A DNA stretch of 64,000 bases, from the NCBI RefSeq assembly GCF_006337105.1, contig NZ_CP040871.1:1612001-1676000 (forward strand), given 5' to 3'. Positions 29,368-40,631 of this stretch are shown one piece after another. Made by a program: the position numbers and the translations under genes. The DNA is from Thermomonas aquatica. GTDB taxonomy: Bacteria > Pseudomonadota > Gammaproteobacteria > Xanthomonadales > Xanthomonadaceae. The notes below the pieces were generated by a model. That model saw nothing but the letters and a program-made list of their open reading frames with translations, did no database searches and had not been told where the DNA came from. Every line of letters starts with the position of its first letter. Within the stretch, counting starts at the first letter, position 1.

Positions 29368-29859
29368 ATGAAAGAAAGCATCCTGGATGTCCTGCTGTAC
29401 CTGTTCGAGCACTATTTCACCAACGACGCGGTCAGCGTCGACGGCGACGACCTCACCGCCCAGAACGGCCCGCTGATGGGCGAACTGACCGAAGCCGGGT
29501 TCTCCACCGCCGAAATCCGCCGCGCCTTCGACTGGCTGGACGCACTGGCCCGGCAGCGCCCGGCCCCCGGCCAACCGCGCAGCAATGGCCCCACCCGGGT
29601 ATTCCACGGCGCCGAACTGGACAAGCTGGACACCGAATCGCGCGGGTTCCTGCTGTTCCTGGAGCAGCACGGCATCCTCGACGCCGACCAGCGCGAACTG
29701 GTGCTGGACCGGGCGATGGCGCTGGACCAGGAGGAACTGGACCTGGACGACCTGAAATGGGTCGTGTTGATGGTCCTGTTCAACCAACCCGGCGCCGAGG
29801 CGGCCTACGCCTGGATGGAGACCCAGATGTTCCTGGACGAGCCGGAGCCGGTGCACTGA
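29368..29859 (+). CDS. smg: Smg family protein (DUF494)
   Basis: 163 residues, typical for Smg, a conserved gammaproteobacterial protein of unknown function encoded between dprA and top[21 protein letters not shown] is the family N-terminus, and the C-terminal half has DEEELDL-like acidic helices ([20 protein letters not shown]). ATG 29368 is preferred over an upstream ATG at 29329 that adds 13 arginine-rich residues. No membrane segment or known motif is present. Confidence 0.9.
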   Translation: MKESILDVLLYLFEHYFTNDAVSVDGDDLTAQNGPLMGELTEAGFSTAEIRRAFDWLDALARQRPAPGQPRSNGPTRVFHGAELDKLDTESRGFLLFLEQHGILDADQRELVLDRAMALDQEELDLDDLKWVVLMVLFNQPGAEAAYAWMETQMFLDEPEPVH

Positions 29860-29931
29860 CCCGCGATTTCGGACCGCGGCGCTTGACAGCCCCGCCCCCG
29901 CCGTGATTCCACTGTAATAAGGAACAAGCCG

Positions 29932-29960
29932 AACGCCCGGGGCAGACCACCCCGGGCGTT
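29932..29960 (+). terminator. Perfect 11-base stem-loop between smg and topA
   Basis: AACGCCCGGGG (29932-29942) and CCCCGGGCGTT (29950-29960) pair perfectly around a seven-base loop. No T-run follows on the plus strand, so termination may need Rho, or the stem may act in the topA leader. A TTGACA at 29883 has no -10 partner at normal distance. Confidence 0.4.
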
Positions 29961-30017
29961 GGCTTCTGCGGCCTTCCTCGACGCCGCCTTCACCGCACCA
30001 CCGGAACCTGCACCGCC

Positions 30018-32558
<2,541 letters not shown>

Positions 32559-32565
32559 GCCGGCG

Positions 32566-33129
32566 ATGACCGCGCGCAGCAGCATCGCCGAAGCCGTCGC
32601 CGCGCTTCGCGCCGGCGGCGTGATCGCCTATCCGACCGAAGCGGTCTGGGGCCTGGGCTGCGAACCGCGCGACCAGGCCGCGACCCTGCGCCTGCTCGCG
32701 ATCAAGCAACGCGAAGTCGAGAAGGGCCTGATCCTGATCGCCGCCGACGAAGCGCAGCTCGCGCCGTTCATCGACATGGCCGCGCTGGATGCGGCGCAAC
32801 GCGACGCCGTGCGCGCCAGCTGGCCCGGGCCGCATACCTGGATCGTGCCGGCCTCCGCCCAGGCGCCGCGCTGGGTGACCGGCGCGCATGCGGGCATCGC
32901 GGTGCGGGTCAGCGCGCATCCCGCGGTGGTCGCGCTGTGCGATGCCTACGGCGGCGCCTTGGTCTCGACCAGCGCCAACCGCGCCGGCGAACCCGCCGCG
33001 CATGCGATCGGCCAGCTCGACCCGCGCGTCGTCCAGGCCGTGGATGCCGTGCTGCAGGGCGAAACCGGCGGCCTGCTGCGTCCTACCGAGATCCGCGACG
33101 CGCGCACCGGCGCGGCCCTGCGCCTCTGA
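32566..33129 (+). CDS. tsaC: Threonylcarbamoyl-AMP synthase (Sua5/YrdC type)
   Basis: 187 residues, the short single-domain TsaC form. It makes threonylcarbamoyl-AMP from threonine, bicarbonate and ATP for t6A37 of ANN-decoding tRNAs. Family signatures: GGVIAYPTEAVWGLGC, LLAIKQREVEKGLILIAA (the KxR region) and STSANRAGEPAA (SxN). It lies seven bases after topA and is co-transcribed with it, the common gammaproteobacterial arrangement. Confidence 0.93.
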   Translation: MTARSSIAEAVAALRAGGVIAYPTEAVWGLGCEPRDQAATLRLLAIKQREVEKGLILIAADEAQLAPFIDMAALDAAQRDAVRASWPGPHTWIVPASAQAPRWVTGAHAGIAVRVSAHPAVVALCDAYGGALVSTSANRAGEPAAHAIGQLDPRVVQAVDAVLQGETGGLLRPTEIRDARTGAALRL

Positions 33130-33173
33130 ACCCGCGCACTTGCGATTCAGCCGCGCGCGCGCAAGATGCGCGC

Positions 33174-33839
33174 ATGACGCGGATCCTCGCCATCGCCTTG
33201 TTGCTCTGCGCGGCCTTCGCCGCGGCTGCGCAAAGCAGCGGCGAAGTGCGCATCTACCGCTGCACCGACGCCGCCGGCAAGCAGGCCCTGCGCGATACGC
33301 CCTGCCCCAAGGGCCAGTCGCAGCAGGCGCGCGACATGCTGCGGCCGAAGGACGCGCCGGCAACCGCCCGCCCGGCCGCGCCCGCCGCGGCGCCGGCCCC
33401 GCCGCCAGCGCCCACGCAGGTGGTCTACCTGGCGCCGCCGCGGGCGATGTACGAATGCGTGACCCACGAAGGCAGGCGCTACACCAGCGAAAACGGCGAC
33501 GGCAATCCGCGCTGGGTGCCGCTGTGGACGCTGGGCTATCCGGCCGTGCGCCCGCGCACCTCGCTTGGAAGCAATATCGGCGGCCGCGAGCCTCGGCCGG
33601 ACCAACCGATGCGCCCACCCATGCGCGACATCCGCTGGCCAGTGGCGACCGGCGGTGGCAGCTGGATCCGCGACGACTGCGCGATGTTGCCGCCAGCCGA
33701 AGCCTGCGCACGCCTGCGCGACCGTCGCGACGAGATCCGCACCCGTTTCTTCAACGCGATGCCGTCCGAGCGCGATGCGTTGCGAGTGGAGGAACGCGGC
33801 ATCAACGCCCGCCTCGACAACGACTGCGGTGGCCGCTGA
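33174..33839 (+). CDS. Secreted DUF4124 protein, first of a tandem pair
   Basis: 221 residues. A signal peptide (RILAIALLLCAAFAAAAQ) is followed by a DUF4124 domain (RIYRCTDAAGKQALRDTPCP), a proline/alanine-rich linker and a C-terminal region with two cysteines in conserved positions (YECVTHEGRRYTSENGDGNP). DUF4124 proteins are periplasmic or surface proteins of unknown role, abundant in Xanthomonadaceae. The next gene is a paralogue starting one base after its stop. ATG 33174 is selected because it places the signal peptide at the N-terminus. Confidence 0.85.
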   Translation: MTRILAIALLLCAAFAAAAQSSGEVRIYRCTDAAGKQALRDTPCPKGQSQQARDMLRPKDAPATARPAAPAAAPAPPPAPTQVVYLAPPRAMYECVTHEGRRYTSENGDGNPRWVPLWTLGYPAVRPRTSLGSNIGGREPRPDQPMRPPMRDIRWPVATGGGSWIRDDCAMLPPAEACARLRDRRDEIRTRFFNAMPSERDALRVEERGINARLDNDCGGR

Positions 33840-33840
33840 C

Positions 33841-34503
33841 ATGCGCCGGGCCTGCATCATCGCGAGCGTGTTCGCGCTGCTGGCGGCGCTGGCGCCGCCC
33901 GCCGCACCCGCGCAGGAAACGGTGTTCTACAAATGCACCGACGCCAAGGGCAATACCTCGCTGCAGAACGGCACGCCTTGCGCGCCCGGGATGAAGCAGG
34001 AAATCAGGCGGATCGGCTCGGTGCGCACGGTGCCGGTGCCGGCCGCCAAGCCGAAGGCGGAAGCGCCGGCGACTGCGCCCGTGTATGGCGACTTCGTGAT
34101 GGTCAGCGGCCCGAACATGAAGCGCAAACCGGCGCCGGAAGCCGCCGGACTGCCGCCGCCGCCGGCGCTGTACCAGTGCACGACCTGGGAAGGCGACGAC
34201 TACCTCGGTGAAACCGCCACCCCCGAGGCGCGCTGCGCGCCGCTGCAGGTGACCGGCATCGACGGCAGCGCCAACCTCGGTGCCGGCAGCGCCTGCGAGA
34301 TGCGGGAAGACACGTGCACGGCGATCCCCGCCGAAGGCCTGTGCGAGGCCTGGCTGCGGCGGCTGGACGATGCCGATTTCAAGCTGAAGTACGCCAGCAA
34401 CGACACCCGCGGCGAACGCCAGGCGACGTTCGATGCGATCGACGCGAAGGTGAAGGCGAGCAGTTGTTCGCCGGTGGCGCCGGCACCGGCTCAGAAGCCG
34501 TAA
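33841..34503 (+). CDS. Secreted DUF4124 protein, second of a tandem pair
   Basis: 220 residues. Signal peptide ([20 protein letters not shown]), DUF4124 domain ([20 protein letters not shown]), proline-rich linker, then [14 protein letters not shown] and a cysteine-containing C-terminus ([20 protein letters not shown]). The layout matches the preceding gene, so the pair probably arose by duplication and is co-transcribed. Function is unknown. The 3' end overlaps the convergent SDR gene by 13 bases. Confidence 0.85.
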   Translation: MRRACIIASVFALLAALAPPAAPAQETVFYKCTDAKGNTSLQNGTPCAPGMKQEIRRIGSVRTVPVPAAKPKAEAPATAPVYGDFVMVSGPNMKRKPAPEAAGLPPPPALYQCTTWEGDDYLGETATPEARCAPLQVTGIDGSANLGAGSACEMREDTCTAIPAEGLCEAWLRRLDDADFKLKYASNDTRGERQATFDAIDAKVKASSCSPVAPAPAQKP

Positions 34504-35270
34504 CGCAAGAATCCGCCGTCCACCGCGAGGCATTCGCCGGTGATGTAGCTGGCCGCCGGCAGGCACAGGAACGCGACCGCCGCCGCCACTTCCTCCGGCT
34601 CGCCGATGCGGCCGAGCGGCGTGCGCAGCAACACCTCGTCGAGGTAGTCGGGATCGGACAGCTTGCCGCTGGTACGCCGCGTGCGGATGTACCACGGCGC
34701 GACGCTGTTCACCCGCACGCCGTCCTCGGCCCATTCCACCGCGAGGTTGCGGGTCATCTGGTGCAGCGCCGCCTTGCTCATGCCGTAGGGCGCGCCGCTG
34801 CGCACGTGGGTTTCGCCGGAGACGCTGCCGATGTTCACGATCGCCGATGCGGCGTGCTTGGCCAGCAGCGGATGCGCGCCGCGGCACAGCTCGAACGCGG
34901 AAAAGAGATTGGTCTCGAAGATCCCGCGCCACTGGTCCTCGCCGTAGTCCAGCGCCGGGCGGGTGAGGTTGCCGCCGGCGTTGTTGACCAGGATGTGCAG
35001 CCCGCCGTGGTCGGCCGCCCAGTCGAGGATCTCGTTGCGCTGCTCCTCGTCGGTGACGTCCGCCGCCAGCGCCAGCACCGCATCCTCGGGGCCGGGGAAT
35101 TCGTCCTCGAGGTCGGCGCGCGCGCGCTCCAGCAAGGCCGCATCGCGCGCGACCATCAACACCTGCGCGCCGAAACCCAGCAGTTCGCGGCAGATCGCCA
35201 ATCCGATCCCGGCGCTGGCGCCGGTCACCAGCGCGCGTTGTCCGTCCAGCGTCCAGCGTTGCGATGCCAT
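34491..35270 (-). CDS. Short-chain dehydrogenase/reductase (SDR)
   Basis: 259 residues of a classical SDR: cofactor motif [15 protein letters not shown], the NNAGGN motif, the catalytic serine in GSVSGETHV, YxxxK in [11 protein letters not shown], and a C-terminal block ([32 protein letters not shown]). It resembles tropinone-reductase-like or glucose-dehydrogenase-like SDRs; substrate is unknown. Start ATG 35270 gives [17 protein letters not shown]. It is monocistronic between convergent and divergent neighbours. Confidence 0.88.
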   Translation of the reverse strand: MASQRWTLDGQRALVTGASAGIGLAICRELLGFGAQVLMVARDAALLERARADLEDEFPGPEDAVLALAADVTDEEQRNEILDWAADHGGLHILVNNAGGNLTRPALDYGEDQWRGIFETNLFSAFELCRGAHPLLAKHAASAIVNIGSVSGETHVRSGAPYGMSKAALHQMTRNLAVEWAEDGVRVNSVAPWYIRTRRTSGKLSDPDYLDEVLLRTPLGRIGEPEEVAAAVAFLCLPAASYITGECLAVDGGFLRYGF

Positions 35271-35333
35271 GCGCGGCTCCGATCCGTCATCCCGGGCGTA
35301 GGATAGGGCACGCCCGCACCGCCGGAGACCGCC

Positions 35334-35552
35334 ATGCGCATCGCATCGCCCCTCGCCTGCCTGCTCGTCCTCGCGTTGGCGGGATGTTCGCCGCCGAAAC
35401 CGCCGGAAGAGGAACGCCGGCCCGATCCGCAAGCGAAGCCGGCGATCGTCGCCCAGGCCGATGCCTACAAGGATGCCGCGCGCGCCGCGGTGGCCAATAG
35501 CGAGCAGGCGGCGGCGAAGGAAAAGGCGGCGCTCGACGCCGCCGCCCGGTGA
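35334..35552 (+). CDS. Small lipoprotein
   Basis: 72 residues. The signal peptide ends with the lipobox LALAGC, so the mature lipoprotein starts at Cys19. The rest is charged and alanine-rich ([20 protein letters not shown], then [16 protein letters not shown]), probably helical. It resembles small entericidin- or Lpp-like helical lipoproteins only in general design; no family is recognised. Codon use is host-like. Confidence 0.75.
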   Translation: MRIASPLACLLVLALAGCSPPKPPEEERRPDPQAKPAIVAQADAYKDAARAAVANSEQAAAKEKAALDAAAR

Positions 35553-35556
35553 ATCG

Positions 35557-35637
35557 CTAGTCCGCGGCCTTCGGATAGGCCAGCAGGATCACCAGATCCT
35601 CGTCGCCGGCCTGCTGCAGCGCATCGGCGCTGGTCAA
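35557..35637 (-). pseudogene. Coding-like remnant downstream of sppA
   Basis: Between sppA and the lipoprotein gene the minus strand reads [20 protein letters not shown] and then YPKAAD and a stop, in host-style codons. Only a TTG start is available, giving 26 residues; the frame also runs back into sppA without a good start. It may be the C-terminal remnant of a lost gene or a very small gene. No family is recognised. Confidence 0.3.
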
Positions 35638-35677
35638 CGGCGAACGCCTCGACGTCCGCCGCTGAGCGGCCGCGGCC

Positions 35678-37576
35678 TTACTGCGCGCTGCAGAAGCAGT
35701 GCGCCAGCGGGGTCACCCGCACGCTGCCGCGCTGCTTGAGCGCGTTCTCGACGAAACGCAGCGGCGTAGCGGCCTGGCTGGTCACGTGCTGCAGCAACAG
35801 GGCCTCGCCGATCCCGGAGGCGCGCAGCAGGCCAAGGCCGGCATGGCTGCTGACCAGGCCGCCGAACCACTGCTCGAACGGCTTCGCCGATTCCTCGATG
35901 TAGCGGGTCTGCCATGTTTCCGGCTTGCCGAGCTTGGCGCGCGCGGCGGCATCGGCGACCGCGGCCTCGACGCCGCCGAAGGCATCCACCAAGCCACGTT
36001 CCTTCGCCTGTTCGCCGCTCCACACCCGGCCGCGCGCGACCGCATCGACCTGCTCCACGCTGCGCCCGCGCGCCTGCGCGACCTTGCCGGTGAAATCGCG
36101 GTAACCCTTGTCGATCACCGACTGCACGATCGCGCCCACGCCCGGGTCCAGCGCGCGGGTCACGTCGAACGCGCCGGCATATTTGGTGGTGCCGACGCCG
36201 TCGGTATGCACGCCGATCTTGTCCAGCGCGCGGTCGGCGGTGGGGAACAGGCCGAAGATGCCGATCGAACCGGTGATGGTCGAGGGATCGGCGTAGATGC
36301 GGTCGGCGTTCATGCTGATCCAGTAGCCGCCGGAGGCCGCCACGTCGCCCATCGAGACCACCACCGGCTTGCCCGCTTCCTTCAGCGCGGCGACTTCGCG
36401 GCGGATCTGCTCGGAAGCGAACACTTCGCCGCCCGGCGAATTCACCCGCAGCACCAGCGCCTTCACGTTGTCGTCATCGCGCGCGCTGCGCAACAGCGCC
36501 GCCGTGGATTCGCCGCCAACCTGGCCGGGCGGCAGATCGCCGCCGGCGATCTCGCCCTCGGCCACCACCACCGCCACCTGCGGGCGCATGTCGGCCGGCG
36601 CCAGCGCGCCGTCGAGGTGCTGCGTGTAGGTGTCGAGGTCGACCTGGCGGAAACCGCCCTCGGCGGTGTCGTCGGCCTCGCCGCCCTCGGCCAGCAGGTC
36701 CTCGACCTCCTCGCGGGTCTTCAGGCCATCCACCAGCTTCTGCTGCAACGCCATCTGCGCAAGGTCGCCCTTGGCGCCGGCGACCTGCTCGGCCATCGCG
36801 TCGATGTTCGCCGCCAGCGCGGCCGGCTGCAGCCCGCGCGCCTTGCCGATGTCGGCGAGCATGCGCTGCCACACGTCGTTCATCCAGAACAGGTCGGCTT
36901 CCTTCGACTCCGGCGAAGCGGCATCGAGGATGTACGGCTCGGCCGCCGACTTGTACTCGCCGACCTTGAACAGGTGCATGTCCACGCCGAGCTTGTCCTG
37001 CAGGCCCTGGCGGAAGTACTGGCGGTAGCCGGCCAGGCCTTCCAGCATCACCCCGCCCTGCGACATCGGGTCGAGATAGACCTTGTTCGCCTGCGCCGCG
37101 AGCAGGTACTGGCCCTGGCTGAAGTTCTCGCCATAGGCGACCACCTGCTTGCCGGCGGCCTTGACCTTGGCGATCGCCGCGGCGACGTCGCGCAGCGAGG
37201 CGAAGCCGCTCGGCTGCAGTTCGTCGAGGTGCAGCACCACGCGGTCGATGCGTTTGTCGGTGCGCGCCGCATCCAGCGCGCGCAGCACGTCGCGCAGGCG
37301 GATCTCGCGGCAGTCCTCGCCGTTGGTCGCGCGCGCGAACGCGCGGCTGACCGGATCGCAGCTGTACTGCTCGACCAGCCGGCCCTCGGGCTCGATCACC
37401 AGGGTCGAGCGCTCCGCCAGCGGCGCCAGCTTGCCGCCGCCGAACATCGCCGCCAGCAGCACGAACACCACCAGCAGGAACAGCAGGTTGAACACCAGCC
37501 GACGGCTGAAATTGACCGCGTCCCACAGGCCGATGAAAAGACGGGCGATGGGGCCGCGGCTGCGCGGTTGGTTCAT
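35678..37576 (-). CDS. sppA: Signal peptide peptidase SppA (67 kDa type)
   Basis: 632 residues, the double-domain long form. SppA is an inner-membrane Ser/Lys protease that degrades cleaved signal peptides. The N-terminal anchor is LVFNLLFLLVVFVLLAAMF; the N-terminal half supplies the catalytic lysine region (GKQVVAYGENFSQGQYLLAA) and the C-terminal half the nucleophile block GDVAASGGYWISMNADRIYA. The C-terminus ends in an unusual AHCFCSAQ. ATG 37576 starts MNQPRSRGPIARLFIGLW. It is monocistronic, downstream of the MATE gene on the same strand. Confidence 0.93.
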   Translation of the reverse strand: MNQPRSRGPIARLFIGLWDAVNFSRRLVFNLLFLLVVFVLLAAMFGGGKLAPLAERSTLVIEPEGRLVEQYSCDPVSRAFARATNGEDCREIRLRDVLRALDAARTDKRIDRVVLHLDELQPSGFASLRDVAAAIAKVKAAGKQVVAYGENFSQGQYLLAAQANKVYLDPMSQGGVMLEGLAGYRQYFRQGLQDKLGVDMHLFKVGEYKSAAEPYILDAASPESKEADLFWMNDVWQRMLADIGKARGLQPAALAANIDAMAEQVAGAKGDLAQMALQQKLVDGLKTREEVEDLLAEGGEADDTAEGGFRQVDLDTYTQHLDGALAPADMRPQVAVVVAEGEIAGGDLPPGQVGGESTAALLRSARDDDNVKALVLRVNSPGGEVFASEQIRREVAALKEAGKPVVVSMGDVAASGGYWISMNADRIYADPSTITGSIGIFGLFPTADRALDKIGVHTDGVGTTKYAGAFDVTRALDPGVGAIVQSVIDKGYRDFTGKVAQARGRSVEQVDAVARGRVWSGEQAKERGLVDAFGGVEAAVADAAARAKLGKPETWQTRYIEESAKPFEQWFGGLVSSHAGLGLLRASGIGEALLLQHVTSQAATPLRFVENALKQRGSVRVTPLAHCFCSAQ

Positions 37577-37640
37577 TGCGTGCTCCGGGAAAAACCAGTG
37601 TTGCGTATGGACGACATGCTATCGATACGGCGTGAAAAGC

Positions 37641-39047
37641 TCATGCGGCATCGGTCACGGTGACCGATGGCCCGGCTTCGACCGGTGCCGCCTGCACGAT
37701 GGGGACGCTGCGGCTGCTGCGCAAGAAGCGCCGGCACAGCAGGAAGGCGGCGACCGACAGCCCGGCGGTCAGGCCCAGCCACATGCCCTTCGGCCCCCAG
37801 CCCAGCGCCAGCCCCAGCCCGGCGCCGACCGGCATGCCGATGCCCCAGTAGGCCAGCGCCGCCAGCCACATCGGCACCCGGGTGTCGTTGAGCCCGCGCA
37901 GGGCACCTGCGGACAGCACCTGCACGCCGTCCGGGAACTGGAACAGCGCGGCATACAGCAACAACGAGGCCGCCAGCGCGCCGACCACCGCGTCGCCGGT
38001 GTACATGGCGACGATGGCGTGGTTGCCGAACAGCATGACCAGCGCGGACAGCGCCTGCGTGCCCAGCACCAGCGCCAACCCGGCGAAATAGGCGCGGCGG
38101 ATGCCGTCGCGGTCGCCGCGTCCCAGCGCATGGCCCACGCGCACCGTGGTCGCCTCGGCCACCCCGAACGGGATCATGAAGCACAGCGTGGCCACGTTGA
38201 TCGCCACCTGGTGGGCCGCCACCGACACGTCGCCCAGCCGCCCGATCAGCAGGGTGGTGACGATGAACAGGCTGCCTTCCATGGTGATGGTGACGCCGAT
38301 CGGCAGGCCGCGACCGAGCAGGCCGCGGATCGTCGCCCACTGCGGCCGTTCCCACTGCGCGTACAGGCGCAGGTCGGCGAAGCGCGGCGCCAGCCGCAGG
38401 TACAGCGCGAACGCCAGCAACTGCGCCCAGAACATCGCCGCAGACGCCCAGCCGAGGCCTGCCGCGCCCATCGCCGGCAGGCCGAACAGGCCATTGGTCA
38501 ACACGTAACCCGCCGGCGCCAGCAACAGCAGGCCGCCGAAGCCGATCAGCATCGTCGGCAGCGACCAGTGCAGGCCATCGCTGAGGTAGCGCATGCACAG
38601 GTACAGGGTGAACGCGGGGATGCCCCAGCGGATCGCATGCAGGAAGTCGGTGGCGCCGGGAATGATGTCGGGCGCGATGCCCATCGGTGCGAGCATCCAC
38701 GGCAGCACCGTGATCAGCGCGAACAGCAACGCGCCCAGCCCGACCGCCAGCCACAGCGACTGCCGCCACAGCGGGCCGATCTGGTCGCGCCGGCGCGCGC
38801 CGTCGAGTTGCGACACCGACGGCGGCAAGGCCATCAGCGTGCCCATCGGCAGCATCATCGGCAGCCAGAACAGCGCGGTGCCGACCGCCACCGCCGCCAG
38901 CGTGGTGGTGCCATGGCGACCGGCGACCACGGTGTCGACGAAACCGACCAGGCCATGCGACAGGTGGCCCGCCGCCAATGGCGCGGCCAGGCGCGCGCTA
39001 TGGCGCACCTCGTCGGCGAAGCGTGGCGTGGCGGCGTTGGAGGTCAT
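37641..39047 (-). CDS. MATE family multidrug efflux transporter (NorM-like)
   Basis: 468 residues with twelve predicted transmembrane helices in two similar halves. The family opening (LAAPLAAGHLSHGLVGFVDTVVAGRHG) and the second-half equivalents (GLPIGVTITMEGSLFIVTTLLIGRLG) are clear. NorM-type pumps export cationic drugs using sodium or proton gradients. ATG 39047 gives MTSNAATPRFADEVRHSARL; a longer frame to 39206 overlaps the divergent gene and has no support. Substrate is not predictable. Confidence 0.92.
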   Translation of the reverse strand: MTSNAATPRFADEVRHSARLAAPLAAGHLSHGLVGFVDTVVAGRHGTTTLAAVAVGTALFWLPMMLPMGTLMALPPSVSQLDGARRRDQIGPLWRQSLWLAVGLGALLFALITVLPWMLAPMGIAPDIIPGATDFLHAIRWGIPAFTLYLCMRYLSDGLHWSLPTMLIGFGGLLLLAPAGYVLTNGLFGLPAMGAAGLGWASAAMFWAQLLAFALYLRLAPRFADLRLYAQWERPQWATIRGLLGRGLPIGVTITMEGSLFIVTTLLIGRLGDVSVAAHQVAINVATLCFMIPFGVAEATTVRVGHALGRGDRDGIRRAYFAGLALVLGTQALSALVMLFGNHAIVAMYTGDAVVGALAASLLLYAALFQFPDGVQVLSAGALRGLNDTRVPMWLAALAYWGIGMPVGAGLGLALGWGPKGMWLGLTAGLSVAAFLLCRRFLRSSRSVPIVQAAPVEAGPSVTVTDAA

Positions 39048-39123
39048 GCGAAAAATCGGCAGGCGCGCAAGCTGGCGCGGATGCGCGCGGGCTGCCATCT
39101 TAACGGCCAAGGGAGCGATGCCG

Positions 39124-40323
39124 ATGAACACGACCACCACTGACGCCCACGCCGCGGCGAACGCGGAATCCGCCGCGAATGCCACGCCGCAGGCCGCCTG
39201 CCGCAACTGCGGCGCGGCGCTGCTCGGCGACCACTGCTACGCCTGCGGGCAACCGGTGAAGGGGCTGGTGCGCCCGCTCGGCAACCTGTTCGGCGACCTG
39301 CTCGACAGCGTGTTCAACGTCGACACCCGCATCCTGCGCACCATCCCGCCGCTGTTCGCCAAGCCCGGCTTCCTCAGCACCGAATACTTCGCCGGCCGCC
39401 AGGTGCGCTACGTCACCCCGGTGCGGCTGTTCTTCTTCCTCTGCATCGCCGCGTTCTTCTTCGCCCAGCTGAGTTTCCAAATCGACCCGGACACGATCGA
39501 CGTGGACGGCAAGGGCAACAGCAGCGATATCCGCGGCGCGACCACCGTGGCGGAGGTCGAGAAACGCCGCGATGCCGCACTCGCAGGCTTCGCGGAAGCG
39601 AAACAAAACATGGCCGACACGCCCGCCGCCAGCGGCATCCCCGGCATCGAAGCCGGCGAGCAGAAGGTGCGCGAGGAAGCCGCCGCGCGGATCAAGCAGC
39701 TGCAGGACGCGCAGGCCAAGGGCGAGCCGGTGCCGGAAGCGGAGCCGGACGAGAACAAGCTCAACCTCAGCATCAACGGCAAGCGCTGGGATCCGAAGAA
39801 GAACCCGATCGACAAGGCGTGGCTGCCTGCCTTCGCCAACCGCTGGCTCAACGACCAGATCGTGCGCGGCAACCGCAACATCGAACGGCTGAAGCAGGAC
39901 CCGTCCGCGTTCAAGGACGCGGTGCTGAGCGCGGTGCCGACCACCCTGTTCGTGCTGGTGCCGATCTTCGCGCTGATGCTGAAGCTGGCCTACCTGTTCA
40001 AGCGCCGGCTGTACATGGAACACGTGGTGGTGGCCCTGCACAGCCACGCCTTCCTGTGCCTGGACCTGTTGCTGGTGCTGCTGGTGCGCGCGCTGGAGCA
40101 GTGGCTGGCGCCGAACGGCGGCGCGCTTGCCGGCCTGTTCGGCTGGGTCGAGGGCCTGCTGCTCGCGTGGATGCCGGTCTACCTGCTGATCATGCAGAAG
40201 CGCGTCTACGCGCAGGGCTGGCCTATGACGCTGCTGAAATACTGCATGCTGGGCTTCTGCTACACGATCCTGCTCAGCTTCGCGATCTTCGCGAGCATGG
40301 CGATCGGCCTGGTGGCGATGTGA
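39124..40323 (+). CDS. DUF3667 membrane protein with N-terminal zinc ribbon
   Basis: 399 residues. A four-cysteine ribbon (CRNCGAALLGDHCYACGQ) lies near residue 30, then the DUF3667 core (FNVDTRILRTIPPLFAKPG, GRQVRYVTPVRLFFFLCIAA). A long charged segment separates the first membrane helix from a C-terminal group of three to four (VLSAVPTTLFVLVPIFALML, AFLCLDLLLVLLVRALEQWL, MTLLKYCMLGFCYTILLSFA). Function is unknown. ATG 39124 has GGGAG eight bases upstream; ATG 39118 is too close. The stop overlaps the next GTG start. Confidence 0.85.
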   Translation: MNTTTTDAHAAANAESAANATPQAACRNCGAALLGDHCYACGQPVKGLVRPLGNLFGDLLDSVFNVDTRILRTIPPLFAKPGFLSTEYFAGRQVRYVTPVRLFFFLCIAAFFFAQLSFQIDPDTIDVDGKGNSSDIRGATTVAEVEKRRDAALAGFAEAKQNMADTPAASGIPGIEAGEQKVREEAAARIKQLQDAQAKGEPVPEAEPDENKLNLSINGKRWDPKKNPIDKAWLPAFANRWLNDQIVRGNRNIERLKQDPSAFKDAVLSAVPTTLFVLVPIFALMLKLAYLFKRRLYMEHVVVALHSHAFLCLDLLLVLLVRALEQWLAPNGGALAGLFGWVEGLLLAWMPVYLLIMQKRVYAQGWPMTLLKYCMLGFCYTILLSFAIFASMAIGLVAM

Positions 40324-40631
40324 GCGAGGTGATTTACGAGGTCAACATCGACCTCGATGCGGCGATCGAGGCCGAGTATCGCGCGTGGTTGCGCGCGCAC
40401 GTCGAGGAAATCCTCGCCTTGCCCGGCTTCATCGACGCGCGCCTGTCCGACGTGGTCGATCCGCCGCCCGCGCCCGGCCGCGTCGCGATCTGCACGCACT
40501 ACCGCCTGCGCGACCAGGCCGCGCTGCAGGACTACTTCGAGCGGCATGCGCCGCGCCTGCGCGGCGATGGCATCGCGCGCTTCGGTGGCAGGTTCGTGGC
40601 GACGCGGCGGATACTCGGCCCGCGCGCCTAG
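40320..40631 (+). CDS. DUF4286 family protein
   Basis: 103 residues starting with GTG at 40320, overlapping the DUF3667 stop as GTGA, so the two are translationally coupled. VSEVIYEVNIDLDAAIEAEY, ALPGFIDARLSDV, THYRLRDQAALQDYFERHAP and RFGGRFVATRRIL match DUF4286, a ferredoxin-like antibiotic-monooxygenase-type fold of unknown function. The 3' end overlaps the convergent gene by four bases. Confidence 0.88.
   Translation: MSEVIYEVNIDLDAAIEAEYRAWLRAHVEEILALPGFIDARLSDVVDPPPAPGRVAICTHYRLRDQAALQDYFERHAPRLRGDGIARFGGRFVATRRILGPRA

Noticed and set aside
29883..29918. Promoter TTGACA...TGTAAT before topA
   Set aside because: The two boxes are 24 bases apart, too far for a sigma-70 promoter.
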